A stretch of DNA of 64,000 nt from Amblyomma americanum (GCF_052857255.1 NC_135506.1:81563618-81627617), one strand, 5' to 3'. Positions 33,319 to 44,215 are shown, numbered from the stretch's first letter. Notes: generated by a model from the letters alone, not told the origin. Program-made: numbers and translations.

Positions 33319-34238
33319 GCTAGCGCGTACAAAGCACTCCCGAGCGGCCCGCTGGCGTTGAAGTCTGCCGTGGTCATCGTGCGCCGGTACTGATGGGCGC
33401 CTGTCCACTGCGAACATTACTTCAGACGTCGAGGAAGAAGATAAGCCCAGCGTCACCACGACATTGCACCCCGCGTAAGCAGACTTTCCCTCGGTGCTTA
33501 TGGTGGCATTCCTTCTGTTCTTTACGCTGACGGCCATAATGTGTGTCTTTCGAACAATTCGTGTGGCGGCGCTGCTGATCTTCCTCATGCTGGCGCCGTG
33601 TAGTAATGCGGACACCTCACACTCCCCGCACGCACAAGGAAAGCAGCATCAAGGCGCACTGCACCAAAAAATCTTCTTTGACACAGCCACTTTACAAAAT
33701 GACTACAACAAGCAGCACTTAACCATAAGCACAAGGCGCAACAGATAATTCTGCCAGCGCCATCAAATGCGCGAACCAGTCACAAAAATAACCTATAGCT
33801 ATGATCACAAAGAGCAGCGTTTCATGAGCGACAGTCACAAAAATATGCCTTTGCCACAGCCCCATACGCAACCAGCACCGTGAGAGACAACAGTGTTAAC
33901 ACCAGGGACGTTTACACTCGATACACCCGCCAGCAAAATCATCGCTGCATGTAAAACCGCACTCAGTCGGAACTGCCCCATTCGACAGCCCTCCAGCTGC
34001 ATACCGCGCCAGTACATCACAACCATTGAGGAATCGCATGAAACGACTACACCACCGTTACAAGAACTGCATCTAACTCTGCGCAGAACGAAGACACGTG
34101 ACACGCGAAGTATGTACTTTGAGCGCCGCCAGGCCGACGAAGAAAACGTTTTCCACGGTGGACAGACTTCGCTGTGGCCTTGTCCATTCGTCACCACGGC
34201 GTTAGATTACGGAAGACCAAGATAGCGACGTGCAACTG
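33319..34238 (+). ncRNA. Internal A/C-rich exon with strong splice sites at both ends
   Basis: Preceded by TTTTTTTTACAG and ended by CAACTG|GTGAGC, 920 bases. A/C-skewed like the blocks at 1-893, 3026-4990 and 28197-29272. It encodes a leader-like hydrophobic stretch (MLMVAFLLFFTLTAIM) then A/C-rich sequence without a long ORF. Confidence 0.4.
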
Positions 34239-36265
34239 GTGAGCGCCTGTGCTTTCTTGCTTACCAGCCAATTGCGAGCTGACAGTTTATGTACTAAAGT
34301 GCAGCTTTCGAGCTGCTTAGAAAGATTAACCCCAGAAAGCGGCCTGCGTGAGGCGACTGTAGTCGGGGAGAGAGGTTCTTCAGCTGCTGACAGTGAGAAA
34401 GATTCTATATGAATTTTTTTCATGGTCGCATACAAGTACCGCAATAAGGGTTAATAGAAATGAAGAGGTTAATTGAAACTGTGAAGTTATAGCTGCGTTG
34501 TAAATTATATAGATGTAAGCCTTTCATTTTCACTGTCAGGTTAACCACTAATAGTAAAGAATATTAAAAAATTCTAATCTTGAGGCGCAACAGGAAGTCA
34601 CTGTATTTCGTTAACTCTCCTTGACTTCCGTAGCTTATGTGGCTTAGGGGTTAGTGAATAAATTAAAGTAGAACTTGACATGATTCAGCGCTATTATTCA
34701 CTGCACGAGGAGAAAGGGGCCGTACGTTTGAGAAAGTCTTATGGAAGAGCACTCAGCTAACAGGTTAATTTTTCGAGAGCTGACATTACTGCACTGAAAA
34801 CTCCAATGATTATCCTCTGTGAAAAATTATTTCTCTGGCTATTTATGGTCGAGTTGACTTGTGTCTTCCGCCAACAAAAACGCATTTATCGGCGAGAAAA
34901 CCATTTCTCCTTGCCGCCAGTCGATTATTAGTGGACGTCCTTACCAAAAAGGAATAGTTGCCAAAGCTTCGAAGTGAATGGTGCCAGAAAATCAATGTCG
35001 ACGCTCGCAGCTTAAATACAAAATCAGCCGGTGGTGACACCACTTGCATTCCGTTTTTTTCTGATTCTTTATTTTTAAAAGTTTTCAAAAAGTAGTCTGT
35101 TATTAGAATGCTGTACCCTACTGATAGAGGTCGTCTTATCCTTGTTCTCAGTGTGATTCATTCTGTGGTATTCCGACCTCTGTGGCCCGGTAATTTCCGC
35201 CTACTGTACTTGCTGCAAAGCGGGTTTTATGTCGCAACAGCCCGCCATGTTCAGCCTGGTGCTGAACATGGATTTGACTCCCAGGGATTTTGAGATTGCT
35301 ACGCATTTCAACCAATAAGTTAAATAATTATTGGCAGATTCCATCGCGCTCTATTGGAGTAATCTTAGAAGATTAGGGACGCATTAATTGCTGAAAAATG
35401 TACAGTATGTCTGATGCTCTAGTGAGCATTGCTTATGGTTTAGGTTTCTGAGATTCAAGCCTTTCATCTGAGGTCGATTCACTGAGTAGTAGGCTGTAAA
35501 TGGATAGCTACCAAAAACTAATGACTACAAGCATGTTCAAGCAGGGTAGCAACAGTCGACCACCTGTCCGATTAGCGCCAGCGCTACCGCTTATTTCCTT
35601 GTCACCAAAGTAGCATGTAGCTTCAATTTAGCGATCTGTAGTACAGAGTAGCTATTACTAGGTAAGAGCGGAGAGGAAACATTTCTCCGACCTCTGTTGA
35701 TGCCGAATGAGTCTTGATTCCGTAGGTAACTTGAGAGGCTTGCCATTTCAGATTAACTTCCACGTCACACTGCATTACTGGACACTCCACGGCGGAGCTG
35801 GTCGCGTAGCTTCGAATGTACAGGGCTGGACAGCCGCCGCCGCAGATCAAATGGCAGAGTGCATACGCGACATGTAATTGGATTGGATACCATCTGCTGC
35901 AGATTTATATTTCATGAGTTATCTGTTAGCTTAAATAAATTCTGCACAATTTTCCTATTAAATAAAATAAAACTTCCTTCATTTGTCAGAAAGATGGTTC
36001 GCTTCACGGATAAGAAGGTGTACTGCTGCTAGCCGTTTTTGTGATACTGTTTGAAACGTTGCGCTGGAGATCATAGATGTTCGGCGCGTGGACAGAGACA
36101 GGCGTCATTTCCTTTCCTTAAAAGCAATTTTAATTCCCTTACGACCCAGTCGGGTGTCCGTCGAGATGGCGTTCCGTGTACTTCTCAGCAACGCTGCGAC
36201 ATGCTGTCGCGTCTCACTCTTAAAGACGAAGCTTAAGCGTTCTCCAATTGTTTCTTACAGTAAAT
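34239..36265. other. No gene recognised
   Basis: A/T-rich sequence without a long ORF. A scrap of SINE tail lies near 36092-36130. Confidence 0.35.
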
Positions 36266-36718
36266 TCTCTAATACTGATAATTTTTGATCAAGAATGTTG
36301 GACATATTTTCTCCCAATTAGTGGGCACCTCACTCGCGCTTCGAGGTGTGGCGGTGGTTCACACCAACAAAAAATCCGCGATTTTTACTGTTCAGTGCTT
36401 GCAAATACTAAGCCAGCATTTTTTTTTGCTTCATGAGTTACTGCCTATCTTGTATACCTGTCGCTTAGCCTACAAAGGCATTCAGCTTCAAATCCAAACC
36501 GGCCTTTATGCACCCTAATGTCGCTGTGGAACCAGGGCATTACCGTACGTGCTGCTTGAGGGCGGCCGCAATCACTCCTGAAATAGCGTTTGTACCTGCT
36601 GTACCTAAGACGACTCAGCCTCCTATTTCGCACAAGACGTCATAAAGGTGCGGGGTGCGTGCAATTCACTGTGCATATACAAAATTTCTCACCAATTGCA
36701 AGAAGGACGGTTTTGCCT

Positions 36719-36930
36719 GAGCCACCCCGGTGGCTGAGTGGTATATAGTGCACGGCTGCTGACCCGAACGACGCCGTTGCGTTTCGATATAGGCGAAATG
36801 CTAGAGGCTCGTTCGTGTACTGTACGATGTCAATGCACGTTAAAGAACCCCAGTTGGTCGAACTTATCCAGTGCCCTTCACTACTGCGTCCCTCATAGCC
36901 TGAGTCGCTTTGGGAGGTTTTATAAACCAA
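36719..36930 (+). mobile_element. SINE family B within module A copy 1
   Basis: CCACCCCGGTGGCTGAGTGG head and CTGAGTCGCTTTGGGAGGTT end. The box B region is deleted. The corresponding SINE in copy 2 sits at the same place, so it predates the duplication. Confidence 0.8.
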
Positions 36931-37113
36931 GTTTTTAAAAACCTGACGTCACAAGAGAGAACGCCTCAGCAAAAACTTGTGCTTCGTGTCAAAGCTAACA
37001 CCGTACCGCCGATAAGTAACTAAGTTTCTTGCCCTAGGGTCCTCAGAAACGCACTCGGCATGTCCACGCACTCGCAGACTCCAGCGAACCTTCATGATAA
37101 TTCCAGCACTCAC

Positions 37114-37515
37114 CTTTGTTTAGTCGCCACCTAGAATCCTCAAAACTGACGGCATCCTTCCCTGCGGCGGATGCTGTGCTGGAAGACAGGTATGGGCGCC
37201 ATGTACTCCGATGAGATTCAGGGGAACGCAGAACACTGCAGCGGAGAACAGCGACCACCTTCTCAGTATGAAGCTCATCAGGGACTGAACCAAGAACAAA
37301 AGAACGAACGCTCGCCAAGAATCGGCGTCGCTCCCGCACGTGTCTCGCGCGTCCCTCGTGTTCGAATAATGCTCGCGTGAGTGAGTGGTTGAGTAGGAGT
37401 GGAATGGGGAAGGCACGAGCTTGTCTACTGGTGGCTCGACCACCACAACACTGCCGGCGTGCCGATGGAAGAATTGTGAGGAGGGGGAGAAAGGATAGGT
37501 AAAGGGAGGACATGC
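37114..37515 (-). other. Candidate first exon (minus) with conserved donor, module A copy 1
   Basis: Minus strand: a CTAAAGG box at about 37536-37542, then exon to AACAAAG|GTGAGTGCTGG. The donor and 20 following bases are conserved in copy 2. ORFs of 135 and 180 codons cross it but are out of phase with copy 2, so it is more likely a 5' UTR exon than coding. Confidence 0.35.
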
Positions 37516-37600
37516 TCGCGAGCCCACCTTCTATTCCTTTAGAACACACCAATGCGGTGCGCGTGGAGGCGGCGGACACGTGCACAAACGAGCGTTCGCC

Positions 37601-37725
37601 CTCGCGGTGGTGAACAGTTCCCGCAATCTGCTGGCAGCGGCGTCTATCGAGACCAACTGCTTTGAGACTGCGGAGGAGAGGCGAATAGGTTTATCTACTG
37701 CCGGTATAAAAAATTGGGAAATGAA
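37601..37725. other. Spacer between module A copy 1 and a nested SINE
   Basis: No element seen. Confidence 0.3.
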
Positions 37726-37729
37726 AATG

Positions 37730-38113
37730 GATTGGATTTGAGGAAGGGAAATGACGCAGTAATGGTCTGACATATCTCGGTGGGCACCCGCACCGCGCCG
37801 TTAAGGGAGGGATACAGAAGGAAGTGACAGACTGAAGGAGGGAAGAGGCGCCGTATTGGAGGTCTCCGGAATAATTTCGACCACCTGCGAACATTCAACG
37901 TTCCCTATCATCACACAGCACACGAGCGCCTTTTGCTCGGTTCAGGTGTCCAACGATATATGAGAAAGATACTGCGCCATTTCCTATCCACAAAAACCCA
38001 CTAATATTATTATTACTTCGCCTCCATCGAAACGCGCCCACCGCGGACGGGTTCGAACCCGGGTACACTGGCTCAGTATACGAGCGCCCAAGCCACTGCG
38101 CTAATGCGGCGGG
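37730..38113 (-). mobile_element. SINE family A split by an opposite-strand SINE tail
   Basis: Minus copy 37730-37935 and 38018-38113. The interruption 37936-38017 is the plus-strand 3' end of another SINE A (TTCAGGTGTCCAACGATATA to the oligo-A and TATTATTATTA tail). Confidence 0.8.
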
Positions 38114-38232
38114 TAACTCAAAAGTAGACGTTCGCGATTTCACGAGGGATAGAGGCGTACAGCTAGGCTGAAAAACTGTAAGTGGATGGTTCACATTTTT
38201 AAGGATGTGGAGCGATGTAGCTGTAATACGAA

Positions 38233-38490
38233 AAGAAATGGACTGCGCTGTTATGGAAGGGATAAAGGAGGGACTAAGAAAATAAAGGATGAAAGAGGTG
38301 CCGTAATGGTTGGCTCTGGAATAATTTCGGCCACAAGGGGATCTAACGTGCACTGACATCGCACAGCACACGGGTGCCTTAGCGTTTCGCCTCCATTGAA
38401 GCGCGGCCGCCGCGGTCGGTTTTGAATTCGGGAACTCCGGGTTTGAACCCTGAGTATCCGAACCCGGGTTCGAACCAGGAGTTTGTTCCT
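38233..38490 (-). mobile_element. SINE family A with duplicated box B region
   Basis: Minus copy lacking its far 3' tail. Near the head, GGGTTTGAACCC, AACCCGGGTTCGAACC and a third related segment lie in series (38425-38480), so the box B segment has been locally repeated. Confidence 0.75.
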
Positions 38491-38544
38491 TCAAGGAGTT
38501 TTTCAGGGATGGCTTGGATCTCATTTCACAGCACTACCAATCAT

Positions 38545-39060
38545 TTTAGGCAGGAGAGGCGCGTTTATTTCACTCCAGACAAATCATTCAACTAAGGAGT
38601 AGTCTTCAAGCACGCTCGTTTCTAAACCTTCTCTGCTTGCGCATATACCTAACCAGCATAACCCGCATTGTAAGCGCTCAGTCATTCGAGCCACTTGCGA
38701 TCACATCCTATGAGACTGCAGAAAACAATCGAAAATAAAAATTGGTTTTTGTGGCCACATAGCATGTCTCTCCTGTAACCAGCTCTTTTCGACATAACAT
38801 GTATCTCCTGTAACAGGCTCTTTTCGATGAAATAATTGTTTTAAATTGAGTATATCACAGCAAAAGCGATTACAGGTTTGCTACGTTATGTAAACCTGAC
38901 AGGGTGCCTTCCTCGCTGCTGGCCTAAAGGCCTAGCCAGTAAAACATTCAATACCGGGAAATGAAAGACGCGGTGAGTTTATCACATCTTAGTGAACACC
39001 TCAACCATGCCGTGAGTTAAGGGAGTTAGAGGTGGGCTCCGGAATAGCGTTCCATTTACT
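38545..39060. repeat. Tandem duplication, module B copy 1
   Basis: Collinear with 43645-44215: GTAAGCGCTC, ATTCGAGCCACTT, CAGCTCTTTTCGAC, ACAGGGTGCC and TACCGGGAA(A/T)TGAAAG in order. Contains a SINE A tail relic at the end. Confidence 0.75.
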
Positions 39061-39925
39061 GCGAATGTTCAAAACTTTATGAACGCAATGTTTTCAAGAG
39101 CCGCGTTTGCATGAATGTGACAGAAGTCGACTCCAGTCGCCTTATTCAGGGAGAGTACAAAACGTTGAAGAAGAGAGTAAAATGTGAGTCAGGCCTTTCT
39201 TTCAAAAAACCTTCTCTTTCCCTCAAAAGAAGAACTAGAGTGTCGCATTCATGTAAAAGCGACTGTATATTAAAAAGATTTCACTATAACAATCAATATA
39301 TCCCCGGACTTATCGCGACAGACCTGCATTTTTCCTTATTAATGTTTTTGCTGTCGCCAAACCGTTTCCATTCGTTTTTATGGCAGTCGTAACTGCTGGA
39401 TGCAAGCCATCAAAAACTTCGAAATATCTTGCTACACATCGTAAAAATGGACCATTACGCTCAATATTTCCATAACAATCAAAATTTTGGTCCAAGAATG
39501 CTGGACATGTGCTTCTGTGGTCAAGTCGATACCTTGGTCGGGCTTTGAGGTACTTGGCGGTGGTGTCGACCAGCAGAAAACCGTGATTTCGCACGATTTT
39601 TAGTGCTCATGAATACTAAATAGCCAGCCATTATTTTTGGCTTCATGAGTTCGTTGGTTCTGCCTATCGAACTGCTCCGATGAATACCATTGAATTGCAT
39701 CGTCTACAGCTGTCGCTTATCTTAACCATACACTCAGCTTCATTCAGTAAGGTGCCTCTATGGACCGTAATGTCGCTGTAAAACCAGGGCATTACCATAC
39801 GTGCTGCTATGGCGACCTCCCTCGTATCTCGCACATGACGGGATCAAGGTGCGGGTAGCGTTCCATTCACTGCGAATGTTCAAAACTTCCGCACAAATTG
39901 TTAGAGGGACGCATTTGCCTGAGAC

Positions 39926-40150
39926 GCCACGGTGACTCAGTGGTTTTAATGCCAGGCTGCTAAACAAAAGTTTAGTTGGATCCCGGCCCTAGGCGGTCGC
40001 ATTGCGATGGAGGCGAAATTATGGAGGCTCTTGTACAGTGCGATGTCGCCGCAAATTAAGAACTCTAGTCGGTCATGATTTCCTCAGCCCTATACTACGG
40101 CGTTCCTTAAAGTCTGAGTCACTTAGGGGCTTCACACCCCATTAAATCAG
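39926..40150 (+). mobile_element. SINE family B within module A copy 2
   Basis: CCACGGTGACTCAGTGGTTT head, GGATCCCGGCCC box B and CTGAGTCACTTAGGGGCTTC end. Confidence 0.75.
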
Positions 40151-40330
40151 GCTTTTAAAAGCTCATGTCACATAAAGGCCCCCGGAAAAGTCAAGCGCTT
40201 CCTGTGGATCTCTTGCACATCAGTAAAAGCATACTGCCGAACAGTAACTACGTTTCTTGCCCTAGAGTCCTCAGAAATGTTCACGCACTCTCAAACGCAA
40301 GCGAAGTTTCATGCTAATTCCAGCACTCAC

Positions 40331-40565
40331 CTCTCAGTGGCCGTCACCGAGAGTACCCTGGGTGCTGGGCAGGAAGACGTGAATGTGGGTGCCTCCGTTG
40401 TCCTCCGATGAGATGAAGTCGAACGGCGAACACTGCAGCGCAGAACATCGACCACCTTATTAGTTTGAAGCCCATCGACGACTGAACCATGAACAAAACC
40501 AACGCTCGCCAAGAACCGGCGTCACTCTCGCACATGCCTAGCGCTTGCCCCGTGTTCCAATAAGG
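40331..40565 (-). other. Candidate first exon (minus) with conserved donor, module A copy 2
   Basis: Ends CACTGAGAG|GTGAGTGCTGG on the minus strand, identical donor to copy 1. A TATAAAGG box lies upstream (40587-40594). Small ORFs (61-63 codons) are not phase-compatible with copy 1. Confidence 0.35.
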
Positions 40566-40588
40566 GTCGCGAGCACACCTCCTCTTCC

Positions 40589-40594
40589 TTTATA
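40589..40594 (-). promoter_or_regulatory. TATA box of the duplicated minus-strand promoter
   Basis: GTATTATAAAGGAAG on the minus strand, about 25-30 bases before the inferred exon start. Copy 1 has CTAAAGG at the same place. Confidence 0.4.
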
Positions 40595-40653
40595 ATACAC
40601 GAATGCGGTGCACGTGCAGGCGGCAGAGCACGAGCACGAACCAGAGTTTGCAC

Positions 40654-40713
40654 ACAGACGGGCGCCTTAGCGTTTCGCCTCCATCAAAACGCAGCTGCCG
40701 CAGCGGCTGGGTT
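40654..40713 (-). mobile_element. SINE family A head fragment, left of the LINE
   Basis: CGGGCGCCTTAGCGTTTCGC and CTCCATCAAAACGC. Before the LINE arrived it faced the plus-strand SINE that now begins at 42000. Confidence 0.65.
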
Positions 40714-40724
40714 TCGAAGGAGCC

Positions 40725-41957
40725 TTGGGCATGTGGATCCAAGGAAGTAAGAAGTGCAGCCACACGATCAGCCTGCTCCAAAAGTCAACGGAGCAGGTGA
40801 GTCGTATGATAACCAGGGTCTCCCAAAGAAGATACGGAATGAAAGAAGCGGATACGATAAAACTGGTCAGAAGTCTGGTGGTCAGCAGAGTCACCTACTC
40901 GCTCCCGTACCACCCCATGAACAATCAAGAAAGAGAACAAGCTGACACGCTCTTAAGAAAAGCATACAAGACAGCGCTACACCTGCCAAGAAACACGCCA
41001 AACGAAAAGCTGCTGCAGCTGGGGCTCAGAAACACCTTCAGCGAACTAGCGGAAGCACAGGTCAAGACGCAGAAGTTCAGACTCCGAACGTCAGCCGCCG
41101 GCAGAGGACTCCTGAATAAACGCACAATAATCAATGCCGCCGCAGCAGTCATGGATTACGCCGGCAAACCGATCACTTACGCAACCCTACGGGACCACAC
41201 GGTGGCAGAGGGGGAGGAAGTCGCCGTTGCACTAGCGGCGGCCGAAGGCTATCGGAAAAACAAATCACTGATCATATTAACAGACTCGAAATCCGCATGC
41301 AGGAACTACGCGCAAGGTAGAGTCTGCAAGGAGGTCCTACGAATCCTCCTCGAAACAGGGCCCCCTAGACAAAAAGTAACCGACAAGATACTCTGGATAC
41401 CGGCAGACATGGGGATAGGGGGCAACTCAAGGGTGGACAGATTAGTTTGCGAGATCACGTTCTGAGCTGAGCTGTTGAAGACCCTAGAGAACCCTACCAT
41501 AGTGGAGCCCTTATATGTGGAGCTGCTAAATTGCTACAGAGGACAGAGGCTCGAGTACCCTCCGCCACACAACTCATTAACACAACGAGAAGCAGTGAAC
41601 TGGCGGAGACTGCAAATAGGAACATTCTTCAACCTATACAGTCTACACAAAAGGTACCCTACACCATTCAGAGACACATGCCCGTGGTGCGGGGCAACCA
41701 CCACGCTATACCACATTACATGGGAGTGAAAACGCAATTATGCATTCTACAAACTCAAAACCCCGGGTGCGGTGCAATGGGAGGGTCTGCTCACCAGCAG
41801 CGAGCTCACAGCCCAAAGGGTACCTGTGCAGCACGCATGCGAAACAGCAAGACTCAGCGGAGCCCTGGAATAGGGGCCCGACCTTGCGAAGAGGCCAGAC
41901 GTCAACGATGAAGACGACGGCCCACCGCTTATCTCATTGAGATTTCAATAAATGTTT

Positions 41958-41990
<33 letters not shown>
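40725..41990 (+). mobile_element. I/Jockey-group LINE, 5'-truncated, with target duplication
   Basis: Frame 40725-41465 encodes the RT tail (NEKLLQLGLRNTFSELAEA) and RNase H (EEVAVALAAAEGYR, LTDSKSACRN, IPADMGIGGNSRVD). The start of RNase H, including YTDA, is deleted after GRGLLNK. After stops at 41463 and 41727 the finger CPWCGATTTLYHITWE is readable. It ends TTTCAATAAATG and a CT-repeat tail. TCGAAGGAGCC flanks it (40714-40724, 41990-42000). Confidence 0.85.
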
Positions 41991-41991
<1 letters not shown>

Positions 41992-41999
41992 GAAGGAGC

Positions 42000-42201
42000 C
42001 GAAACGCTAAGGCGCCCGTGTGCTCTGCGATGCCAGCGGACGTTAAAGATCCGCAGGTAGTGGAAGTTATTCCTGAGCCCTCCACCACAGCACCTTTCCT
42101 CCATTCTTCTTTCAATCCCTCCTTTATTCCTTCGCTTACAGCGCGGCTCAGGTGTCAGCCTAAATGTGAGACATATTGCCCATTTCCTTTCCGCAAAAAC
42201 C
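42000..42201 (+). mobile_element. SINE family A, body and tail
   Basis: GAAACGCTAAGGCGCCCGTG to TTTCCTTTCCGCAAAAACC. The head is lost to the LINE target site. Confidence 0.8.
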
Positions 42202-42505
42202 CGCCGGGTGGCTGAGTGGTTAGGATGCTCGGCTACTGACCCGGAGTTCCCGCGTTCGAACCCGACCGCTAAGGCTGCGTTTTATGGAGGCAAAACGGTA
42301 ACGCGCCCGTGTGCTGTGCGATGTCAGTGCACGTTAAAGATCCTCAGGTGGTCGAAATTATTCCGGAGCCCTCCACTACACTACCTCTTTCTTCCTTTCT
42401 TCTTTCACTCGCTCCTTTATCCCTTCCCTTACGGCGCGGTTCACGTGTCCAACGATATATAAGACAGATATTGTGCCATTTCCTTTCCCCCAAAACCAAT
42501 TAGTA
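42202..42505 (+). mobile_element. SINE family A, nearly full
   Basis: GCCGGGTGGCTGAGTGGTTA, box B CGTTCGAACCCG, ending CCCCCAAAACCAATTAGTAT. Directly follows another SINE tail in the same orientation. Confidence 0.85.
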
Positions 42506-42650
42506 TTAATATTATTTTCTGTCGCGGCGGCGAAAGGGTCCAGCAACACGCCGGCAGCCGCGTTTCTCGAGACCTCAGGGAAAGAGAAAACGTTATTGCC
42601 GCAAAAGAAGGGTTCCTGGACTGTTAGCAAAAGGGCCAGGTGTCAATGAA

Positions 42651-42954
42651 AGTTGGTTTGGGGCAAACGAAATGACGCAGTATCTGCCTCGCATATCGGC
42701 CGGCACGTGAACCGCGCCATAAGGGAAGCAATAAAGGGGGGAGCGAAAGAAGAAATGAAGAAAGAGGTGCCGTATTGGAGGGCTCCGGAATAATTTCGAC
42801 CACCTGTAGATCTTTAACGTGCACTGAGATCGCACAGCCTATGGGCGCCTTAGCGTTTCGCCTCCATCGAAACGCGGCGGCCGCGGTCGGCTTTGAACCC
42901 TGGAACTCCTGATCAGTAGCCGAGTGCACTGACCACTTAGCCACCGCGGTGGCG
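42651..42954 (-). mobile_element. SINE family A, full
   Basis: Minus copy with head CGCCACCGCGGTGGCTAAGT. Tail-to-tail with the previous SINE across about 145 bases. Confidence 0.85.
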
Positions 42955-42964
42955 CAAAAGTGTC

Positions 42965-43560
42965 CCGTTAGATGAAAACTGGTGGCGACGTCTTGGGCGC
43001 ACTCGATGGTTCCCGCCTAGACGGCGGGGTCCGAGCTGTGCAGCGCTACTTCCCAGGCTTATGTTAAGACAGCTTAATAAGAGCTTCCGAAGGACGAACC
43101 TCCGGGCAGTCCCATAGCATATGATCGATGGAGGCAGTGCTACCGCAGTGGATGCAGGTGTTATCTGTGAGGTCGAAGAGATGTGGGCGTAATTAAAGCC
43201 CCTCCACTAACTGGTCGGAAAAAAACGTCATGGAGGGGCTTTAGGCGTAATGTGCGGGTTCGGGTAAGAATGGGTTTGAAGTCTTCTCAAAGCCACCTCT
43301 TGGTGTTTGGAGAATGACTTGGCCAACTCTAGGCCAACTCCTTCGGGGCTGAGGAGGAGGTGGCAATTGTCTACAGCCAGTATACTCCCGCTGGCCTGAT
43401 ATTCAGCGACTTAAAATTGGCCGTTGACTATTTTGGCGGGGATAATACATTGCTCCGCATCCTAAAGAATGCAAACCGTCCACTTAACAGTGTTTGCATT
43501 GATTTGTGCCCCCGCTAACTCTGAGAATCCTGGGAACGAGGCAGCTCGGAATGTAGTCCG
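42965..43560 (-). mobile_element. LINE relic, RNase H to C-terminal finger
   Basis: Minus translation in pieces: LRRLQTHSYPNP, then CIHCGSTASIDHMLWDCPE, the C-terminal finger of I/R1-type LINEs. Interrupted by a 50-bp micro-MITE (43194-43243). Confidence 0.65.
43194..43243. mobile_element. 50-bp micro-MITE with 13-bp TIRs and 8-bp target duplication
   Basis: TAAAGCCCCTCCA at the left and its exact complement at the right, bounded by GGCGTAAT at 43186-43193 and 43244-43251. An 8-bp duplication is typical of hAT elements. It sits inside the LINE relic and interrupts it. Confidence 0.85.
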
Positions 43561-43644
43561 AGGTATCGTTGTCCGGCTAGTGGGCTCGGCCACTCCTTCG
43601 CATTTTTTAAGGGACGTATTGATCTATTTCACCGCAATGTCAAC

Positions 43645-44215
43645 TATTTTAGGCTCGAGAGGAGCGTTTATCCGCCCAATACTCTCCAGAAAATATTTGG
43701 TACTCAGGAAACAATGTGGCGTCATTTTTAAGAGCGCTCGTTCGTTTGTAAACCCATCGCTGCTAGCGCATATGTTTTACTCGCCACCATAATCCCCAGT
43801 GTAAGCGCTCTGGTTATTCGAGCCACTTATGATCACATTCTGTGAGACTGCAAGAAAGAACCGCCTCCGCCGGATTACTAGTGCGTTGATCGGCCGTGCT
43901 GGCCAGCTCAGACCTGACGCAAGGCTGGCTGACTGAGTGGGCCGACCAGGTCGCCAAAAGCGATTGGCGAGGGGCCACGTGACATTACTCCTGTATCCAG
44001 CTCTTTTCGACGAAATATTTTTCAATACAGTCCTCTACTGCGACAGAGATTAAAGCTTTACCACGTGATATACTATAAACCATACAGGGTGCCGTCTTCG
44101 GTGCTGGCCAAGGAGCCTAACCAGTAAATCACTGAGTACCGGGAATTGAAAGGCGTAGAGACTGTCTCACATCTTAGTGGACACCTATACTACGCCGTGA
44201 GCTGAGGAATGGAGG
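43645..44215. repeat. Tandem duplication, module B copy 2
   Basis: Partner of 38545-39060, with a GC-rich insertion of about 125 bases (43860-43985). Confidence 0.75.

Larger units (their letters stand above)
36270..37600. repeat. Tandem duplication, module A copy 1
   Basis: Collinear with 39465-40650 (AAGAATG(T/C)TGGACAT, CAGGGCATTACC(G/A)TACGTGCT, TTTCTTGCCCTAG(G/A)GTCCTCAGAAA, AATTCCAGCACTCACCT). Includes a shared SINE B and an extra 125 bases (37385-37510) absent from copy 2. Confidence 0.8.
39465..40650. repeat. Tandem duplication, module A copy 2
   Basis: Partner of 36270-37600 and carries SINE B at 39926-40150. It lies about 3.2 kb downstream of copy 1. Confidence 0.8.

Noticed and set aside
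37043..37585. 180-codon minus ORF as a secreted protein gene
   Set aside because: The duplicated copy at 40331-40565 keeps the splice donor but changes frame, so coding is not conserved.
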